NCBI RefSeq assembly: GCF_030295915.1
Contig: NZ_AP027361.1
Span: 620,001 to 684,000 of the forward strand
Direction: 5' to 3'
Source of the DNA: Thalassotalea sediminis
GTDB lineage: Bacteria > Pseudomonadota > Gammaproteobacteria > Enterobacterales > Alteromonadaceae
DNA length: 64,000 bases
Shown: piece after piece, positions 45,667 through 55,959 of the stretch
Layout: every line of letters begins with the position of its first letter
How positions within the stretch are numbered: the first letter of the stretch is position 1
The notes under the pieces: generated by a model
Told to the model about the DNA's origin: nothing
Database searches by the model: none
What the model saw: only the letters and a program-made list of their open reading frames with translations
Made by a program: the position numbers and the translations under genes

Positions 45667-47205
45667 TTACTTACCTAATTTAGGCGAGCGTCTATGTTGG
45701 GTTGCTTGCTCATAGCTATAGGCGGCTTCGATGAGTTTACCTTCTTGAAGAAATCCACCAATAAAAGAGATACCAACAGGTAAATGCTTAACAAACCCCA
45801 TAGGAACAGTAATATGAGGGTATCCAGCTATTGCCGGAGCACTTGATGCTGCGCCAAGGTAATGATCACCATTTACATGGTCTATTTTCCATGCAGGGCC
45901 TGTTGTGGGGGCAATAAGTAAGTCAACTTTATGCTGTGTGAGTAATTTGTCAATGCCGTTTTCTTGTGTCGCTTTTTTTGCTGCTGACAGCGCTGTTAAA
46001 TAGGCATTTTCAGATAAATTACCTTTTGCTTCGGCCATCTGCATAATTTCCTGCGCAAAGTGAGGCATGACTTTATCCGCGTGTTTTTGATTAAATTCAA
46101 TAATTGCTTTCAGTGATTTAGGTATGTCATTGGTAGTGTTAGTTAAATACTTATTTAAATCCGCTTTAAACTCATAAAGTAAAATCTCAAACTCATTGCC
46201 ACCCCAGTCACTCTTGTTGTCAAATGTGAGATCATCAACGATGGTAGCTCCCTGTGCTGCTAAATCCTTTAGCGCTTGTTCAAAGGTTTCGTCTAGCTGC
46301 TTATGGTAGCCCATTAGGTTTCTAACTACACCGATACGCTTTCCTGCAAGCCCATCTTTTTTAAGGTGTTTAACATAGTCTATTTTAGACGCAACTGGTT
46401 TAGGATCTTGATTATCAACGTCAACCATAACACTAAGCATAATAACGGCATCTGTTACCGTTTGTGCCATAGGGCCTGCAGTATCTTGGCTGTGAGCAAT
46501 AGGAATGATGCCGCTACGGCTGATCGTACCTAATGTAGGTTTTATACCAACAATACCATTGATTGCAGAAGGGCAGGTAACTGAGCCGTCTGTTTCAGTG
46601 CCTACGGCTAAAACAGCAAAGTCAGCGGCAATTGCAACGCCTGAGCCTGAGCTCGAACCGCATGGACTTGCTGTTACGTCATGTGCATTTTTTGTTTGAC
46701 CATACAGGCTACTCCAACCACTAGATGAAGACGTAGATCGAAAGTTTGCCCATTCACTCAAATTCGTTTTACCGAGAATAATGGCACCTGCCTTTATTAA
46801 CTGATCGACTAGATGCGCATTGTTTTTAGGAAAATTATTGGCAAGGGCAAGAGAACCCGCGCTATTTGACATGTTATCTGTTGTATCAATATTGTCTTTT
46901 AATAAGATAGGAATTCCATGTAGCGGTCCTGTTAAGCCCTGTTTTTCGTAAGCTTTATCTAATGCTTTAGCACGTTCTATTGCGTGTGAATTAATTTGCG
47001 AAACTGAGTTTAAATTTACCCCTTGCTGATCGAAGTGTTTAATTCGTTCAAGGTAATTTTTGACCAACTGCTCACTTGATAATGAACCTTGCTCAAATTT
47101 CTGATGAATAGTCTCGATTTTTGATTGAACAGGTTGCACTTCTTTTGCCTGTACTGCGAGCAATAAATGACAGGTAAAAAAGACGATAAATATGAATATA
47201 CGCAT
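45667..47205 (-). CDS. Secreted amidase (amidase signature family)
   Basis: This 512-residue enzyme has a signal peptide (MRIFIFIVFFTCHLLLAVQA) and the Ser-cisSer-Lys triad of the amidase signature family: Lys in GIPILLKDNIDT, cis-Ser in SPCGSSSGSGVAIAADFA, and the nucleophile in VGTETDGSVTCPSAING. The C-terminus has the typical GYPHITVPMGFVKHLPVGISFIGG. It is a periplasmic or surface relative of GatA/peptide amidase, probably acting on a carboxamide or C-terminal amide for nutrition; not the tRNA amidotransferase, because it is exported and lacks gatB/C. Single gene, with about 300 bases upstream. Confidence 0.92.
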   Translation of the reverse strand: MRIFIFIVFFTCHLLLAVQAKEVQPVQSKIETIHQKFEQGSLSSEQLVKNYLERIKHFDQQGVNLNSVSQINSHAIERAKALDKAYEKQGLTGPLHGIPILLKDNIDTTDNMSNSAGSLALANNFPKNNAHLVDQLIKAGAIILGKTNLSEWANFRSTSSSSGWSSLYGQTKNAHDVTASPCGSSSGSGVAIAADFAVLAVGTETDGSVTCPSAINGIVGIKPTLGTISRSGIIPIAHSQDTAGPMAQTVTDAVIMLSVMVDVDNQDPKPVASKIDYVKHLKKDGLAGKRIGVVRNLMGYHKQLDETFEQALKDLAAQGATIVDDLTFDNKSDWGGNEFEILLYEFKADLNKYLTNTTNDIPKSLKAIIEFNQKHADKVMPHFAQEIMQMAEAKGNLSENAYLTALSAAKKATQENGIDKLLTQHKVDLLIAPTTGPAWKIDHVNGDHYLGAASSAPAIAGYPHITVPMGFVKHLPVGISFIGGFLQEGKLIEAAYSYEQATQHRRSPKLGK

Positions 47206-47450
47206 TATTTTTCTCTATTGTTTTTGTTTTTTATAACGTGTGTATTAGCGTATTGTCTAGTTATTTACTCAGTTAATACAAAAAACTCTGTAAATGTGGC
47301 AATGAGAAGACACATTTCATGCACTGTTGTTAGAAATAGCGTTTAAATATTAAGAGGCAAATGAATATCAAGCTCAATAACGATTATTAATCGTACTGCG
47401 CCTTAATATTAAGTATGTGGTAATAGTGATAAGTAGCGAATTTGGGGCTA
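47206..47450. other. Intergenic region between amidase and dxs operon
   Basis: About 250 bases that must hold the amidase promoter (minus strand). It is AT-rich and has a short inverted element around 47389-47413 (TTAATATTAAG repeated as part of GCGCCTTAATATTAAG). No reading frame or known RNA is apparent. Confidence 0.35.
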
Positions 47451-47485
47451 AAAACTAATGGCTGAACAGCGATGCACAGCCATTA
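47451..47485 (-). terminator. Rho-independent terminator of xseB-ispA-dxs
   Basis: Read on the minus strand, TAATGGCTG (47485-47477) pairs with CAGCCATTA (47464-47456) across a 12-base loop and is followed by GTTTTTAG. It lies 19 bases past the dxs stop. Confidence 0.8.
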
Positions 47486-47503
47486 TTATGTAATGATTAG
47501 CAG

Positions 47504-49366
47504 TTATTTATTAAACGTTGTTATTTTTTCAATAATACCTGCTGCATCTAATCCGAGTTCTTGATGAATTTCCGCTTGCGTACCGTGTTTAATAAATTGA
47601 TCAGGTAAACCAATATTTAAAATACTAACGTTTGCTCGTTTACTGAGCAAATATTCATTAATGCCTGAGCCAGCCCCTCCTGAAATAGCGTTATCTTCAA
47701 CCGTCACGATAATGTCGTGTTGTTGCGCCATATCATCTAACATTTTATTATCAAGGGGCTTTACAAAACGCATATCGACAAGTGTGGCGTTAAAATGTGT
47801 AGCTGCTTTTTCTGATTCTACCAACATAGTGCCAAAATTAACTATCGCTATTTTTTCGCCTTGCTTAATGAGCTTTGCTTTACCTATCTCAATAGTTTCT
47901 GTTAAATCTGGTAGTTCAACACCGATAGCATTCCCTCTTGGATATCTAACTGCAGTAGGTTGTTGTGCTTTATAGCCGGTTGTAAGCATCAATTGACATT
48001 CTCGTTCGTCCGATGGTGCCATGATAACTAAATTTGGAATACAGCGCATAAAGCTAAGATCAAACGCACCTTGGTGTGTTGGCCCATCTGCGCCAACAAT
48101 GCCAGCTCTATCAATGGCAAAGAGCACAGGTAAATTTTGAATAGCAATATCGTGGATAAGCTGATCGTAGCCACGTTGTAAAAAACTGGAATAAATTGCA
48201 ACGATGGCATTGTTACCACCAATAGCTAAGCCTGCGGCAAATGTGACAGCATGTTGCTCTGCAATAGCAACATCATAATATTTGTCGGGAAAACGTTGGC
48301 TAAACTCAACCATACCAGAGCCTTCTCGCATGGCGGGTGTTATTGCGGCTAGTTTGTCATCCGTTGCTGCCATTTTGCACAGCCAATCACCAAATATTTG
48401 TGAATAGGTTGGAAGACTTGGGGCACTCTTTGGTAGACCTGTTTCAGACGGGTTAAACTTTGGAACCGCATGGTACTTAATTGGGTCTTTTTCTGCTGCT
48501 TGAAATCCTTTACCTTTTTTTGTGGCAATATGCAGAATTTGCGGGCCTTTTAAACCGCGCATATTATTTATCGTATCGACTAAACCCGTTACATCGTGGC
48601 CATCTATTGGACCAATATAATTAAACCCTAACTCTTCAAAAAAGGTACTGGGTACGACCATGCCTTTGAGGTGTTCTTCAGCGCGACTCGCTAGCTCTTT
48701 GATAGGAGGAATGTTGTTAAGTAAACGCTTACTACCTTCTCTAAATCCAGTATAAAAGCTTCCCGATAACATTTTGGCTAAATGGTTGTTTAACGCACCA
48801 ACATTTTCTGAAATTGACATTTCGTTGTCATTTAAAATGACCAACATGTCTTTGTGAATGTCGCCAGCATGGTTTAAGGCTTCAAATGCCATACCCGCTG
48901 TCATGGCACCATCACCTATTACTGCAACGACTTTACGATTTTTACCTTCTTTTTCTGCCGCGGCAGCAAGGCCTAATGCAGCAGAAATAGATGTACTGGA
49001 ATGGCCTACACTTAACACGTCATACTCACTTTCTTCACGCCAAGGAAAAGGGTGTAGACCGTCTTTTTGACGGATGGTATGAAGTTGATCGCGTCTGCCT
49101 GTTAATATTTTATGAGGATAGGCTTGGTGACCAACATCCCAAATAAGGTGATCAAAAGGAGTATTGTAAACATAATGCAGCGCAACTGTTAATTCTATTG
49201 TGCCAAGTCCTGAAGCAAAATGACCGCTACTTTTACTGACAGAATTCAGCAAATAACGACGCAATTCTTCGCTGGCCTTAGGCAGTTGATCTTGTGATAA
49301 CTGACGTAAGTCATCAGGCGTGTCAATTTTTGATAATAACGGATAATCGTTTAGGTTCGTCGTCAT
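47504..49366 (-). CDS. dxs: 1-Deoxy-D-xylulose-5-phosphate synthase
   Basis: This 620-residue enzyme condenses pyruvate and glyceraldehyde 3-phosphate to DXP, the first step of the MEP isoprenoid pathway and a source for thiamine and pyridoxal. The thiamine diphosphate motif [19 protein letters not shown]...LNDNEMSIS (about 152-187) and the catalytic Glu in [14 protein letters not shown] (about 370) are intact; the transketolase C-terminal domain is complete. ATG 49366 lies 21 bases after the ispA stop. It is the last gene of xseB-ispA-dxs, so precursor supply and prenyl chain elongation are made from one transcript. Confidence 0.98.
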   Translation of the reverse strand: MTTNLNDYPLLSKIDTPDDLRQLSQDQLPKASEELRRYLLNSVSKSSGHFASGLGTIELTVALHYVYNTPFDHLIWDVGHQAYPHKILTGRRDQLHTIRQKDGLHPFPWREESEYDVLSVGHSSTSISAALGLAAAAEKEGKNRKVVAVIGDGAMTAGMAFEALNHAGDIHKDMLVILNDNEMSISENVGALNNHLAKMLSGSFYTGFREGSKRLLNNIPPIKELASRAEEHLKGMVVPSTFFEELGFNYIGPIDGHDVTGLVDTINNMRGLKGPQILHIATKKGKGFQAAEKDPIKYHAVPKFNPSETGLPKSAPSLPTYSQIFGDWLCKMAATDDKLAAITPAMREGSGMVEFSQRFPDKYYDVAIAEQHAVTFAAGLAIGGNNAIVAIYSSFLQRGYDQLIHDIAIQNLPVLFAIDRAGIVGADGPTHQGAFDLSFMRCIPNLVIMAPSDERECQLMLTTGYKAQQPTAVRYPRGNAIGVELPDLTETIEIGKAKLIKQGEKIAIVNFGTMLVESEKAATHFNATLVDMRFVKPLDNKMLDDMAQQHDIIVTVEDNAISGGAGSGINEYLLSKRANVSILNIGLPDQFIKHGTQAEIHQELGLDAAGIIEKITTFNK

Positions 49367-49387
49367 AGTTGTTCGTTTTAATACAAC

Positions 49388-50278
49388 CTAGCTAGTTCGT
49401 TGGATAATAAATGTCGCGAAATCGGACAGATTTTGCGTATTGTAAGGTAATCTGGCCAAAGCTTGAAGTGATTGTTGAAACAAGTCATCAGCTTTTTGTT
49501 GCGCGCCTTGTAAACCAAGCAAGGAAGGATAGGTACTTTTATTAGCTGCAAGGTCTGAACCTGCTGGTTTACCAAGCTCTTCATCACTTGATGTGATATC
49601 AATAATATCGTCTCGAACTTGATACGCTAAACCTACGTGTTGTGCGTATTCTTTCAATGCCAGTTTATCTTCTGGTTTTACATTTGGTGCACATTCGGCC
49701 GCCATTAACACCGAAGCTTGTAATAATGCACCGGTTTTTAAGTGATGCAGATTTTCTAACGCATCGATGGCTACATTTTTATTGGTTGCAGAAAGATCGA
49801 GTGCTTGCCCTCCGCACATGCCTTGATAACCTGCTGCATTAATAAGCAATTTTATTAACGTAAGCTGTTTTGTTTTTGCAAATGCCGAAAAAGCATGATT
49901 GGCAAGAATATCAAACGCTAACGTTTGCAGACTATCACCCGCTAATATTGCCGTTGCTTCATCAAAGGCTTTATGACAAGTTGGTCGACCACGGCGCAAG
50001 TCATCATCATCCATCGCGGGTAAATCATCATGTAATAATGAATATGCATGAATACATTCAATAGCTGCCGCTACGCCATCGATATCCTCAGTTGAGGCAC
50101 CAAGCGCTTCGCCGGCAATATAAGCTAAGTAAGGTCTCATTCGCTTGCCTCCAATAAGCAAGCCATAGCGCATTGCATCATGCAATTTTTGATCATTTAC
50201 AATGATGGCATCTAGTGCATTAGTCAGGTATTGATCAACGCGTTCTTGATATTGAGGTAATCCTGAAAGGTCTTTCAC
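49388..50278 (-). CDS. ispA: Farnesyl diphosphate synthase (geranyltranstransferase)
   Basis: This 296-residue short-chain trans-prenyltransferase builds farnesyl diphosphate from IPP and DMAPP. Both aspartate-rich motifs are present: first HDDLPAMDDDDLRRGRPTCHK (about 84-104) and second VRDDIIDIT (about 224-232). GGKRMRPYL near residue 48 is the IPP-binding site. Length equals E. coli IspA (299). It starts 7 bases after xseB. Confidence 0.97.
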   Translation of the reverse strand: MKDLSGLPQYQERVDQYLTNALDAIIVNDQKLHDAMRYGLLIGGKRMRPYLAYIAGEALGASTEDIDGVAAAIECIHAYSLLHDDLPAMDDDDLRRGRPTCHKAFDEATAILAGDSLQTLAFDILANHAFSAFAKTKQLTLIKLLINAAGYQGMCGGQALDLSATNKNVAIDALENLHHLKTGALLQASVLMAAECAPNVKPEDKLALKEYAQHVGLAYQVRDDIIDITSSDEELGKPAGSDLAANKSTYPSLLGLQGAQQKADDLFQQSLQALARLPYNTQNLSDFATFIIQRTS

Positions 50279-50285
50279 GCGCGTG

Positions 50286-50525
50286 TTACTCTTTTGATTC
50301 GAAATTTTCTAATGAAGACTTTTCTTGTCTTTGCATTAAAATTTGCACTTTTTGTTCAGCATCTTTTAGTTTTTTTTGACTCACCTGGCTTAACGATAAC
50401 CCACGTTCAAATAACGTCATTGAGTCTTCTAAATTCAATTCACCCTTTTCAAGTTGTTCAACGATAATTTCGAGCTCTTTTAAAGCGTCCTCAAAATTTA
50501 GATTTTCAATTTTTTTACGTGCCAT
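50286..50525 (-). CDS. xseB: Exodeoxyribonuclease VII small subunit
   Basis: This is a 79-residue helical protein with the XseB core FEDALKELEIIVEQLEKGELNLEDSMTLFERGLSLSQVSQKKL (about 11-55, short coiled-coil hairpin) and a polar tail. It binds XseA to form exonuclease VII. Conserved first gene of the xseB-ispA-dxs operon; xseA is elsewhere. Divergent from pomA, with 244 bases of shared upstream DNA. Confidence 0.95.
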   Translation of the reverse strand: MARKKIENLNFEDALKELEIIVEQLEKGELNLEDSMTLFERGLSLSQVSQKKLKDAEQKVQILMQRQEKSSLENFESKE

Positions 50526-50769
50526 GACCTTGCTTAAACCGCGCGTTTTAATAAGTAAGGCGCAAGATACCTTAGCTGTAAACTTTGTTCAACTGAGCTT
50601 GTAAATTACTTTCAATAAAATAAAGTGAAAATATTTGTTAAGTTATTGACAATATGGGCGATAATATAAGTATTCTCGTGATAGATAATAATGCGTTCGC
50701 GAATTGACACGCCTTAGGTTATTATCGTTATTAAGCTAGCAAATAAGCAATATTTTTTCGGAGGCTTGT

Positions 50770-51534
50770 GTGGATTTAGCTACACTACTAGGAATTTTAG
50801 GTGCCATTGGGTTTGTTGTCATGGCAATGGTATTGGGTGGCGATATTAATATGTTTATAGATACCCAATCTATTCTTATCGTATTTTGTGGCTCTACGTT
50901 TGTTGTTCTTGCTAACTATAATCTTGGTCAATTCTTTGGCATTGGCAAGATCATGGGCAAGGCCTTCATGTTTAAAATTGAAAAGCCAGAAGAGTTAATT
51001 GAAAAATCTGTTGAAATGGCTGATGCCGCTCGTAAAGGTGGTTTTCTTGCATTAGAAGAAGCAGAAATATCCAATGCCTTTATGCAAAAAGGCGTAGATA
51101 TGCTTGTTGATGGCCATGATGCTGATGTTGTAAGAGGCACTCTGCAAAAAGATATTAATTTAACCACTGAACGCCATGAAACTGGTATTGGCATGCTGTC
51201 ATCTTTGGCTGAAATTGCACCCGCAATGGGGATGATTGGTACGTTAATCGGTCTAGTTGCCATGTTATCGAATATGGATGATCCTAAAGCCATTGGTCCT
51301 GCAATGGCGGTAGCCTTGCTTACTACTTTATATGGTGCTTTCTTAGCAAATGTTATTGCAATTCCAATCGCTAATAAGTTAAAGCTGCGTATGGCTGAAG
51401 AAAAGTTAAATCAAGAACTTATTCTTGATGCGGTGTTAGGTATACAAGACGGTCAAAACCCACGCGTAATTGAAGGGCTGTTGAAAAATTATCTTGCAGA
51501 AAGTAAACGAACTATTGATACAACGGAAGAGTAG
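50770..51534 (+). CDS. pomA: Flagellar motor stator PomA (MotA family, Na+ type)
   Basis: This 254-residue membrane protein has four helices, the first two short-looped as in PomA. The conserved cytoplasmic-loop and TM3 segment reads ERHETGIGMLSSLAEIAPAMGMIGTLIGLVAMLSNMDDPKAIGPAMAVALLTTLYGA. Length and this sequence match PomA of marine bacteria (253) rather than E. coli MotA (295). It forms a pentamer around two PomB and converts Na+ flow to rotation. Start is GTG 50770 after CGGAGG (ribosome-binding site 6-7 bases upstream). A TTGACA at 50646-50651 may be part of the promoter, but a good -10 at the right distance is not obvious. Confidence 0.93.
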   Translation: MDLATLLGILGAIGFVVMAMVLGGDINMFIDTQSILIVFCGSTFVVLANYNLGQFFGIGKIMGKAFMFKIEKPEELIEKSVEMADAARKGGFLALEEAEISNAFMQKGVDMLVDGHDADVVRGTLQKDINLTTERHETGIGMLSSLAEIAPAMGMIGTLIGLVAMLSNMDDPKAIGPAMAVALLTTLYGAFLANVIAIPIANKLKLRMAEEKLNQELILDAVLGIQDGQNPRVIEGLLKNYLAESKRTIDTTEE

Positions 51535-51545
51535 GGAGTCAGCAG

Positions 51546-52499
51546 ATGGCGAATCCTCCTGAGTGTAAATGTCCACCTCCTGGTCTTCCTCCATGGATGG
51601 GCACGTTTGCTGATTTAATGTCGTTATTAATGTGTTTTTTTGTTTTACTGTTGTCTTTTTCAGAAATGGATGTTTTGAAATTTAAGCAAATTGCAGGTTC
51701 TATGAAATTCGCTTTTGGAGTGCAGAACAAAATTGAAGTTAAAGATATTCCTAAGGGCACGAGCATAATCGCCCAAGAATTTAGACCAGGTAAACCAGAA
51801 CCAACGCCAATTGAGGTGATTCAACAACAGACCGTTGAAATGACACAACAAATGCTAGAGTTTCAAGCGGGTGATGAAACATCTGCTGGTGGTCGTCAAG
51901 AACAACGAGGCACTGAGCGTGGAGGTCAATCACAAAGTACGGCTGATGAAATGTCTGCTCAGGCCAGACAAAAAGCAAGTGATGAGCTAGAGCAAGCTTC
52001 TCAAGAGCAAGTGAATGAACTTGTGAAAAAAATAGCTGAGCAGCTTGAACAGCAAATTCAAGATGGTGCGATTGAGCTGGAACAGCTAGGACAGCAGATT
52101 ATTATTCGTATACGGGAAAATGGTTCATTTCCATCAGGTTCTGCGTTTTTGCAACCTAAATTTCGACCTATTATTCAAGAGGTTGGTGAATTATTAAATA
52201 CAGTGCCCGGTGAAATAATGGTTTCGGGGCATACTGATAATCGCGGTATTAGCTCAGAGCTGTTTACCTCTAATTGGGACTTATCAAGTAAACGTGCTGT
52301 TGCTATAGCACATGAACTGGTCAAGGTTGAAGGCTTTGATCCTTCGCGGATGATAGTTGCAGGTCATGCAGATTCAAAACCATTGGTACCAAATAATAAT
52401 GCGCTTAATAGACGTCGTAATCGACGTGTTGAAATTTCAATCAATCAAGGTAAAGCAAAAGAAACAGAGCCTGTGTCAATTATATCAAATGACTCATAA
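51546..52499 (+). CDS. pomB: Flagellar motor stator PomB (MotB family, Na+ type)
   Basis: This 317-residue protein starts with a Cys-rich cytoplasmic segment (PPECKCPPPGLPPWMGTFADLMSLLMCFFVLLLSFSE), which includes the single helix and the ion-binding Asp (in TFADLM). A Gln/Glu-rich linker and plug region (about 85-175) leads to the OmpA-like peptidoglycan-binding domain (about 185-300, SGHTDNRGISSELFTSNWDLSSKRA, NRRRNRRVEISINQ). PomB anchors the stator to the cell wall. It starts 11 bases after pomA, and the operon ends at a strong terminator. Confidence 0.93.
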   Translation: MANPPECKCPPPGLPPWMGTFADLMSLLMCFFVLLLSFSEMDVLKFKQIAGSMKFAFGVQNKIEVKDIPKGTSIIAQEFRPGKPEPTPIEVIQQQTVEMTQQMLEFQAGDETSAGGRQEQRGTERGGQSQSTADEMSAQARQKASDELEQASQEQVNELVKKIAEQLEQQIQDGAIELEQLGQQIIIRIRENGSFPSGSAFLQPKFRPIIQEVGELLNTVPGEIMVSGHTDNRGISSELFTSNWDLSSKRAVAIAHELVKVEGFDPSRMIVAGHADSKPLVPNNNALNRRRNRRVEISINQGKAKETEPVSIISNDS

Positions 52500-52529
52500 T
52501 GTCAGGTAACAACAAATAAGCGTTAATAG

Positions 52530-52557
52530 AAAGGATCGCAATGCGATCCTTTTTTTT
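52530..52557 (+). terminator. Rho-independent terminator of pomAB
   Basis: AAAGGATCG (52530-52538) pairs with CGATCCTTT (52544-52552) around CAATG and is followed by five more T. An AT-rich -10-like TATAAT for thiI lies 23 bases further on. Confidence 0.93.
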
Positions 52558-52579
52558 CGCACATTTAATTTGCATGTTG

Positions 52580-52585
52580 TATAAT
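52580..52585 (+). promoter_or_regulatory. Candidate -10 element of thiI
   Basis: A consensus TATAAT stands 31 bases before the thiI ATG (52616), just beyond the pomAB terminator, with TG two bases upstream. The -35 region at 17-base spacing is poor, so the call rests on the -10 and on position. Confidence 0.5.
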
Positions 52586-52615
52586 CCGCGCCACAAAAAT
52601 TCTGGGTATGTTGTT

Positions 52616-54070
52616 ATGAGATTTATTATTAAACTTCAGGCTGAAATCGCCATTAAAAGTCGACCGGTACGTAAGCGTTTTACCAAGATTCTTGAATCGA
52701 ATATTAAAAATGTACTACGTCGTGTCGATGAGCAAGTTACCTCAAAAGTTAATTGGGATAGCATTGAAGTTAATACTAAAAATAACACAGAAGAAAATCG
52801 TCAACAGTTAATTGATACGTTGAAGTGTATCCCTGGTGTTGCCATGATAATTGAAGTGCAACAACGAGCGTTTACTGATTTACATGACATTTACGAAAAA
52901 ACATTAGCTGTTCACGCTAAGCACCTAGAAAATAAAACGTTTTGTGTGCGAGTTAAACGTACAGGTGATCACGACTTTTCCTCACTCCAAGTGGAGCAGT
53001 ATGTTGGTGGCGGACTGAATCAGGCCGTTGAGTCAGCAAAAGTAAAACTTAAGAAACCTGATGTAACTGTACATTTAGAAATAAAACAAAAAGACTTATT
53101 TATCGTAACAGAACGCCATGTTGGTTTAGGTGGCTTTCCCATTGCGACACAAGAAGATGTTTTGTCTTTAATGTCGGGAGGTTTTGATTCCGGTGTTTCA
53201 AGTTACCAAATGATCAAAAAAGGCGCGAGAACACATTATTGCTTTTTTAATCTTGGCGGCTCTGCCCATGAAGTTGGCGTAAAAGAAGTGAGCTATTACC
53301 TTTGGAACAAGTTTGGCGCATCTCATCGCGTGAAGTTCTTTGCTGTTGACTTTGAACCTGTTGTTGCTGAAATCCTCGAAAAAATTGAAAACGGCCAAAT
53401 GGGCGTGATTTTAAAACGAATGATGATGCGCGCAGCGGCTAAAATTGCAGAGAAACGTGGCATTCAGGCATTGGTTACTGGTGAGGCATTGGGGCAGGTT
53501 TCAAGCCAAACCTTAACCAACTTAAACGTTATTGATCGGGTAACAGAAACGTTAATTTTACGACCATTAGCCGCATATGATAAGCAGGATATTATTGATA
53601 TTGCTCGCGCTATTGGTACGGAAGATTTCGCTAAAACAATTCCAGAATATTGTGGTGTGATTTCTAAAAAACCGACGGTAAAAGCTGTGCTTGCAAAAAT
53701 TGAAGCTGAAGAAGAAAAGTTCGATTTTTCGATTTTAGATCAAGTTGTTGAACAAGCGCGTATTTTTGATATTAAAGATATTGGTGAGCAAACCGAGCAA
53801 GAAATACATGCGGTTGAGGAAGTTTCTGAACTTGATGAGGCGGCGATAGTACTAGACATTCGTAGTCCTGAAGAAGAAGATGAAAACCCGTTAGACATCG
53901 ATCATGTTGCTGTACAACACTTACCATTTTTTAAACTCGCCACGCAGTTTGGCGACTTAGACCAATCAAAACAATATTACTTATATTGTGATCAAGGTGT
54001 AATGAGTAAGCTACAAGCATTATATTTAATTGATAATGGCTTTAAAAACGTCAAGGTTTATCGTCCCTAA
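52616..54070 (+). CDS. thiI: tRNA 4-thiouridine synthase / thiamine sulfur carrier enzyme ThiI
   Basis: This 484-residue enzyme equals E. coli ThiI (482). Order: N-terminal ferredoxin-like and THUMP domains (about 1-165, [22 protein letters not shown]), the PP-loop adenylation domain with [15 protein letters not shown] (about 183-197), the conserved Cys in [15 protein letters not shown] (about 344), and a C-terminal rhodanese domain with the sulfur-carrying Cys in [17 protein letters not shown] (about 456). It adds sulfur to U8 of tRNAs and to ThiS. ATG 52616 begins the family-typical MRFIIKL; the frame is open further upstream through the pomAB terminator, which is not coding. Confidence 0.97.
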   Translation: MRFIIKLQAEIAIKSRPVRKRFTKILESNIKNVLRRVDEQVTSKVNWDSIEVNTKNNTEENRQQLIDTLKCIPGVAMIIEVQQRAFTDLHDIYEKTLAVHAKHLENKTFCVRVKRTGDHDFSSLQVEQYVGGGLNQAVESAKVKLKKPDVTVHLEIKQKDLFIVTERHVGLGGFPIATQEDVLSLMSGGFDSGVSSYQMIKKGARTHYCFFNLGGSAHEVGVKEVSYYLWNKFGASHRVKFFAVDFEPVVAEILEKIENGQMGVILKRMMMRAAAKIAEKRGIQALVTGEALGQVSSQTLTNLNVIDRVTETLILRPLAAYDKQDIIDIARAIGTEDFAKTIPEYCGVISKKPTVKAVLAKIEAEEEKFDFSILDQVVEQARIFDIKDIGEQTEQEIHAVEEVSELDEAAIVLDIRSPEEEDENPLDIDHVAVQHLPFFKLATQFGDLDQSKQYYLYCDQGVMSKLQALYLIDNGFKNVKVYRP

Positions 54071-54077
54071 TATTACG

Positions 54078-54989
54078 TTATTTAGCGTTCTTTACTGTCG
54101 TTAATCGGTTAACTTGTTGATAAAGTGATAAGTTAGCCGGAACGGTTTGTTTATGTTTGTTTGCTAAATGTACAATATAGCCGTTGATGTGCTCTATTTC
54201 AGTTGTGGTTCCGTTGCGGACATCAGCTAACATAGATGAGCAGTTTTCTTCGGTTACTTTCGCTACATGCCGAACATTTTCAATCAGCTGATCGCTATTA
54301 AGATCCACATTTTCCTTTGCTGCAATAATAACGAGTTCTTCACAAAGCTTTTTAATCAATGACTGGTACTGCGTCTGTAATAGGCTGCCATTGTTAATAT
54401 TGTAAATCGCTGTTAACGGGTTAATCACACAGTTTACAGCTAGCTTTAACCATTGTAGATGTTTTATGTCGTCATGCCACGTAACTTGTGGGCAAGCTTT
54501 ATTTAATATAGCCGTTAACTGTTGGCGGCTATTATGCGAGGTGTGTTGCAGTTCACCAAGTTGACTTTGGCCTTTACCGGTATGTTTTATCGTGAAGCGA
54601 TCAAGTTTTTTACTGCCATGAGTGGTTAACAGCGTATATATAGTTTGATGAGGAAAGAGCTCTTCAATGGGTTGTGTTGAGATTATACCATTATGGCATA
54701 ATATGATTTGAGCATTTCTATTTATCTCTTCCCGGTAATCTTTTAACGCTGGCAAAATGTCATAAGCTTTCAAACAAAAGATGATCACATCGGCATCGAA
54801 CATATTCTCTGGCTTAATTGTGTTTAACGAAAAGATGTGCTGTTGATCTTCATCGTCAATTAAGGTCATATGTTTTATTGTCTCGTCGGCACGAGGCGAA
54901 CAAAGTAATGCAGGCCAAAGGTTTGCTTTAACAAAGTGAGAATACCAGAGCAGACCGATAGCGCCTTGACCAACAACGACAAATTTCAT
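54078..54989 (-). CDS. panE: 2-Dehydropantoate 2-reductase (ketopantoate reductase)
   Basis: This 303-residue NADPH enzyme makes pantoate for pantothenate/CoA synthesis. It shows the Rossmann motif VVVGQGAIGLLW (about 4-15), the catalytic Lys in LKLAVNCVINPLTAIYNI (about 176-193) and the C-terminal SSMLADVRNGTTTEIEHINGYIV (about 239-261) with Ser and Glu ligands. ATG 54989 is fixed by a 4-base ATGA overlap with the VanZ-like gene and a GAG site 7 bases upstream; an in-frame start 36 bases earlier would overlap further. Convergent with thiI, only 7 bases apart, with no terminator visible between them. Confidence 0.92.
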   Translation of the reverse strand: MKFVVVGQGAIGLLWYSHFVKANLWPALLCSPRADETIKHMTLIDDEDQQHIFSLNTIKPENMFDADVIIFCLKAYDILPALKDYREEINRNAQIILCHNGIISTQPIEELFPHQTIYTLLTTHGSKKLDRFTIKHTGKGQSQLGELQHTSHNSRQQLTAILNKACPQVTWHDDIKHLQWLKLAVNCVINPLTAIYNINNGSLLQTQYQSLIKKLCEELVIIAAKENVDLNSDQLIENVRHVAKVTEENCSSMLADVRNGTTTEIEHINGYIVHLANKHKQTVPANLSLYQQVNRLTTVKNAK

Positions 54990-55342
54990 ACGTAACTCTT
55001 TTGAAAGTACATTACTTTTATCCACTTTAATGCAACATAGGCTGTTATACCGACAATATCAGCGAAAAAGTCACTAAATTCGGCATTTCTAAATTGTAAG
55101 TACCATTGTCCTAACTCTGTCAGAGCTGCGTAACAAAAAAGCGCCGCAACTAAGCGGGTTAAAGGAAGGCGAAAAACGCCATTAAGTATCCACGTTAAAA
55201 TAAAAAAGCCAATAATGTGGCCAATAGAGTCAATTTTTGTACCCCTTACAATTATTGCGTCTAATTCCGCCGTAAAGAAGCTTGCGCTAATAATAATGAG
55301 TAAGAAAATGAGCAAAAAAAGCAGATGTTGTTGGCTCTTCAT
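54986..55342 (-). CDS. VanZ-like small membrane protein
   Basis: This 118-residue protein has four predicted helices and the VanZ-like pattern: DSIGHIIGFFILTWILNGVF (about 38-57) and a C-terminal ALTELGQWYLQFRNAEFSDFFADIVGITAYVAL (about 73-105), with the conserved Glu-x-x-Gln and Asp. VanZ confers low-level teicoplanin resistance in enterococci, but its role in gammaproteobacteria is unknown and glycopeptide resistance should not be inferred. It overlaps panE by ATGA. Confidence 0.8.
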   Translation of the reverse strand: MKSQQHLLFLLIFLLIIISASFFTAELDAIIVRGTKIDSIGHIIGFFILTWILNGVFRLPLTRLVAALFCYAALTELGQWYLQFRNAEFSDFFADIVGITAYVALKWIKVMYFQKSYV

Positions 55343-55476
55343 TTCGCGTCTAAGTAATGTAAAAGCTAAGCTATTATCATATCATGTGTTTACAATAAAA
55401 AAATGCATGGATTATGTGTTTTTAGTCATTTTAGTTTTTGCTATGATGCATGAAAATTTTACTGAGTGAGAATATT

Positions 55477-55959
55477 ATGCCGTCAATGGATATTGTGTCT
55501 GAAATCAATATTGAGGAAGTACGCAATGCTTCCGAAAATGCTGCGCGAGAATTAAGTACACGTTTTGACTTTAGAGGCGTTGAGGCTAGTTTTGATTGGA
55601 AAAGTCCCAATGTTGTTGTGACTGCTGAAGGTGATTTTCAAATCAAGCAATTAGTCGATATGCTTCGTAATCAATTAACAAAACGGAAAGTGGATCCGCA
55701 GTCTATGTCTGTTGGAGACCCTGAATTTTCAGGTAAAAAGTGTTCAGCAACGTGCAGTTTTAAAGAAGGTATTGATCAGCCAACGGCAAAAAAAATAGTT
55801 AAAGTAATTAAAGATAGCAAACTTAAAGTTCAAGCGGCTATTCAAGGTGAACAAGTGCGTGTTACCGGCAAAAAGCGTGATGACCTTCAAATGGTTATGA
55901 AGTTGGTCAGAGAACAAGAACTTGGGCAATCATTTCAATTTACTAATTTTCGCGATTAA
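55477..55959 (+). CDS. yajQ: YajQ family nucleotide-binding protein
   Basis: This 160-residue cytosolic protein is a full YajQ/UPF0234: [34 protein letters not shown] at the N-terminus and a second ferredoxin-like half (about 90-160) with [34 protein letters not shown]. Members bind nucleotides; one in Xanthomonas binds c-di-GMP, which is of interest given the two cyclases in the window, but the effect here is unknown. ATG 55477 is used because the family begins MPSxDIVSE; an in-frame start nine codons earlier lacks support. GAGTGAG is the ribosome-binding site. Confidence 0.95.
   Translation: MPSMDIVSEINIEEVRNASENAARELSTRFDFRGVEASFDWKSPNVVVTAEGDFQIKQLVDMLRNQLTKRKVDPQSMSVGDPEFSGKKCSATCSFKEGIDQPTAKKIVKVIKDSKLKVQAAIQGEQVRVTGKKRDDLQMVMKLVREQELGQSFQFTNFRD

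Noticed and set aside
45667..47205. GatA subunit of the Glu-tRNA(Gln) amidotransferase
   Set aside because: Has a signal peptide and no gatB or gatC next to it; fits a secreted amidase.
54986..55342. Glycopeptide (teicoplanin) resistance from the VanZ-like gene
   Set aside because: Only the VanZ-like fold is supported; no van cluster is present and the gene is paired with panE.
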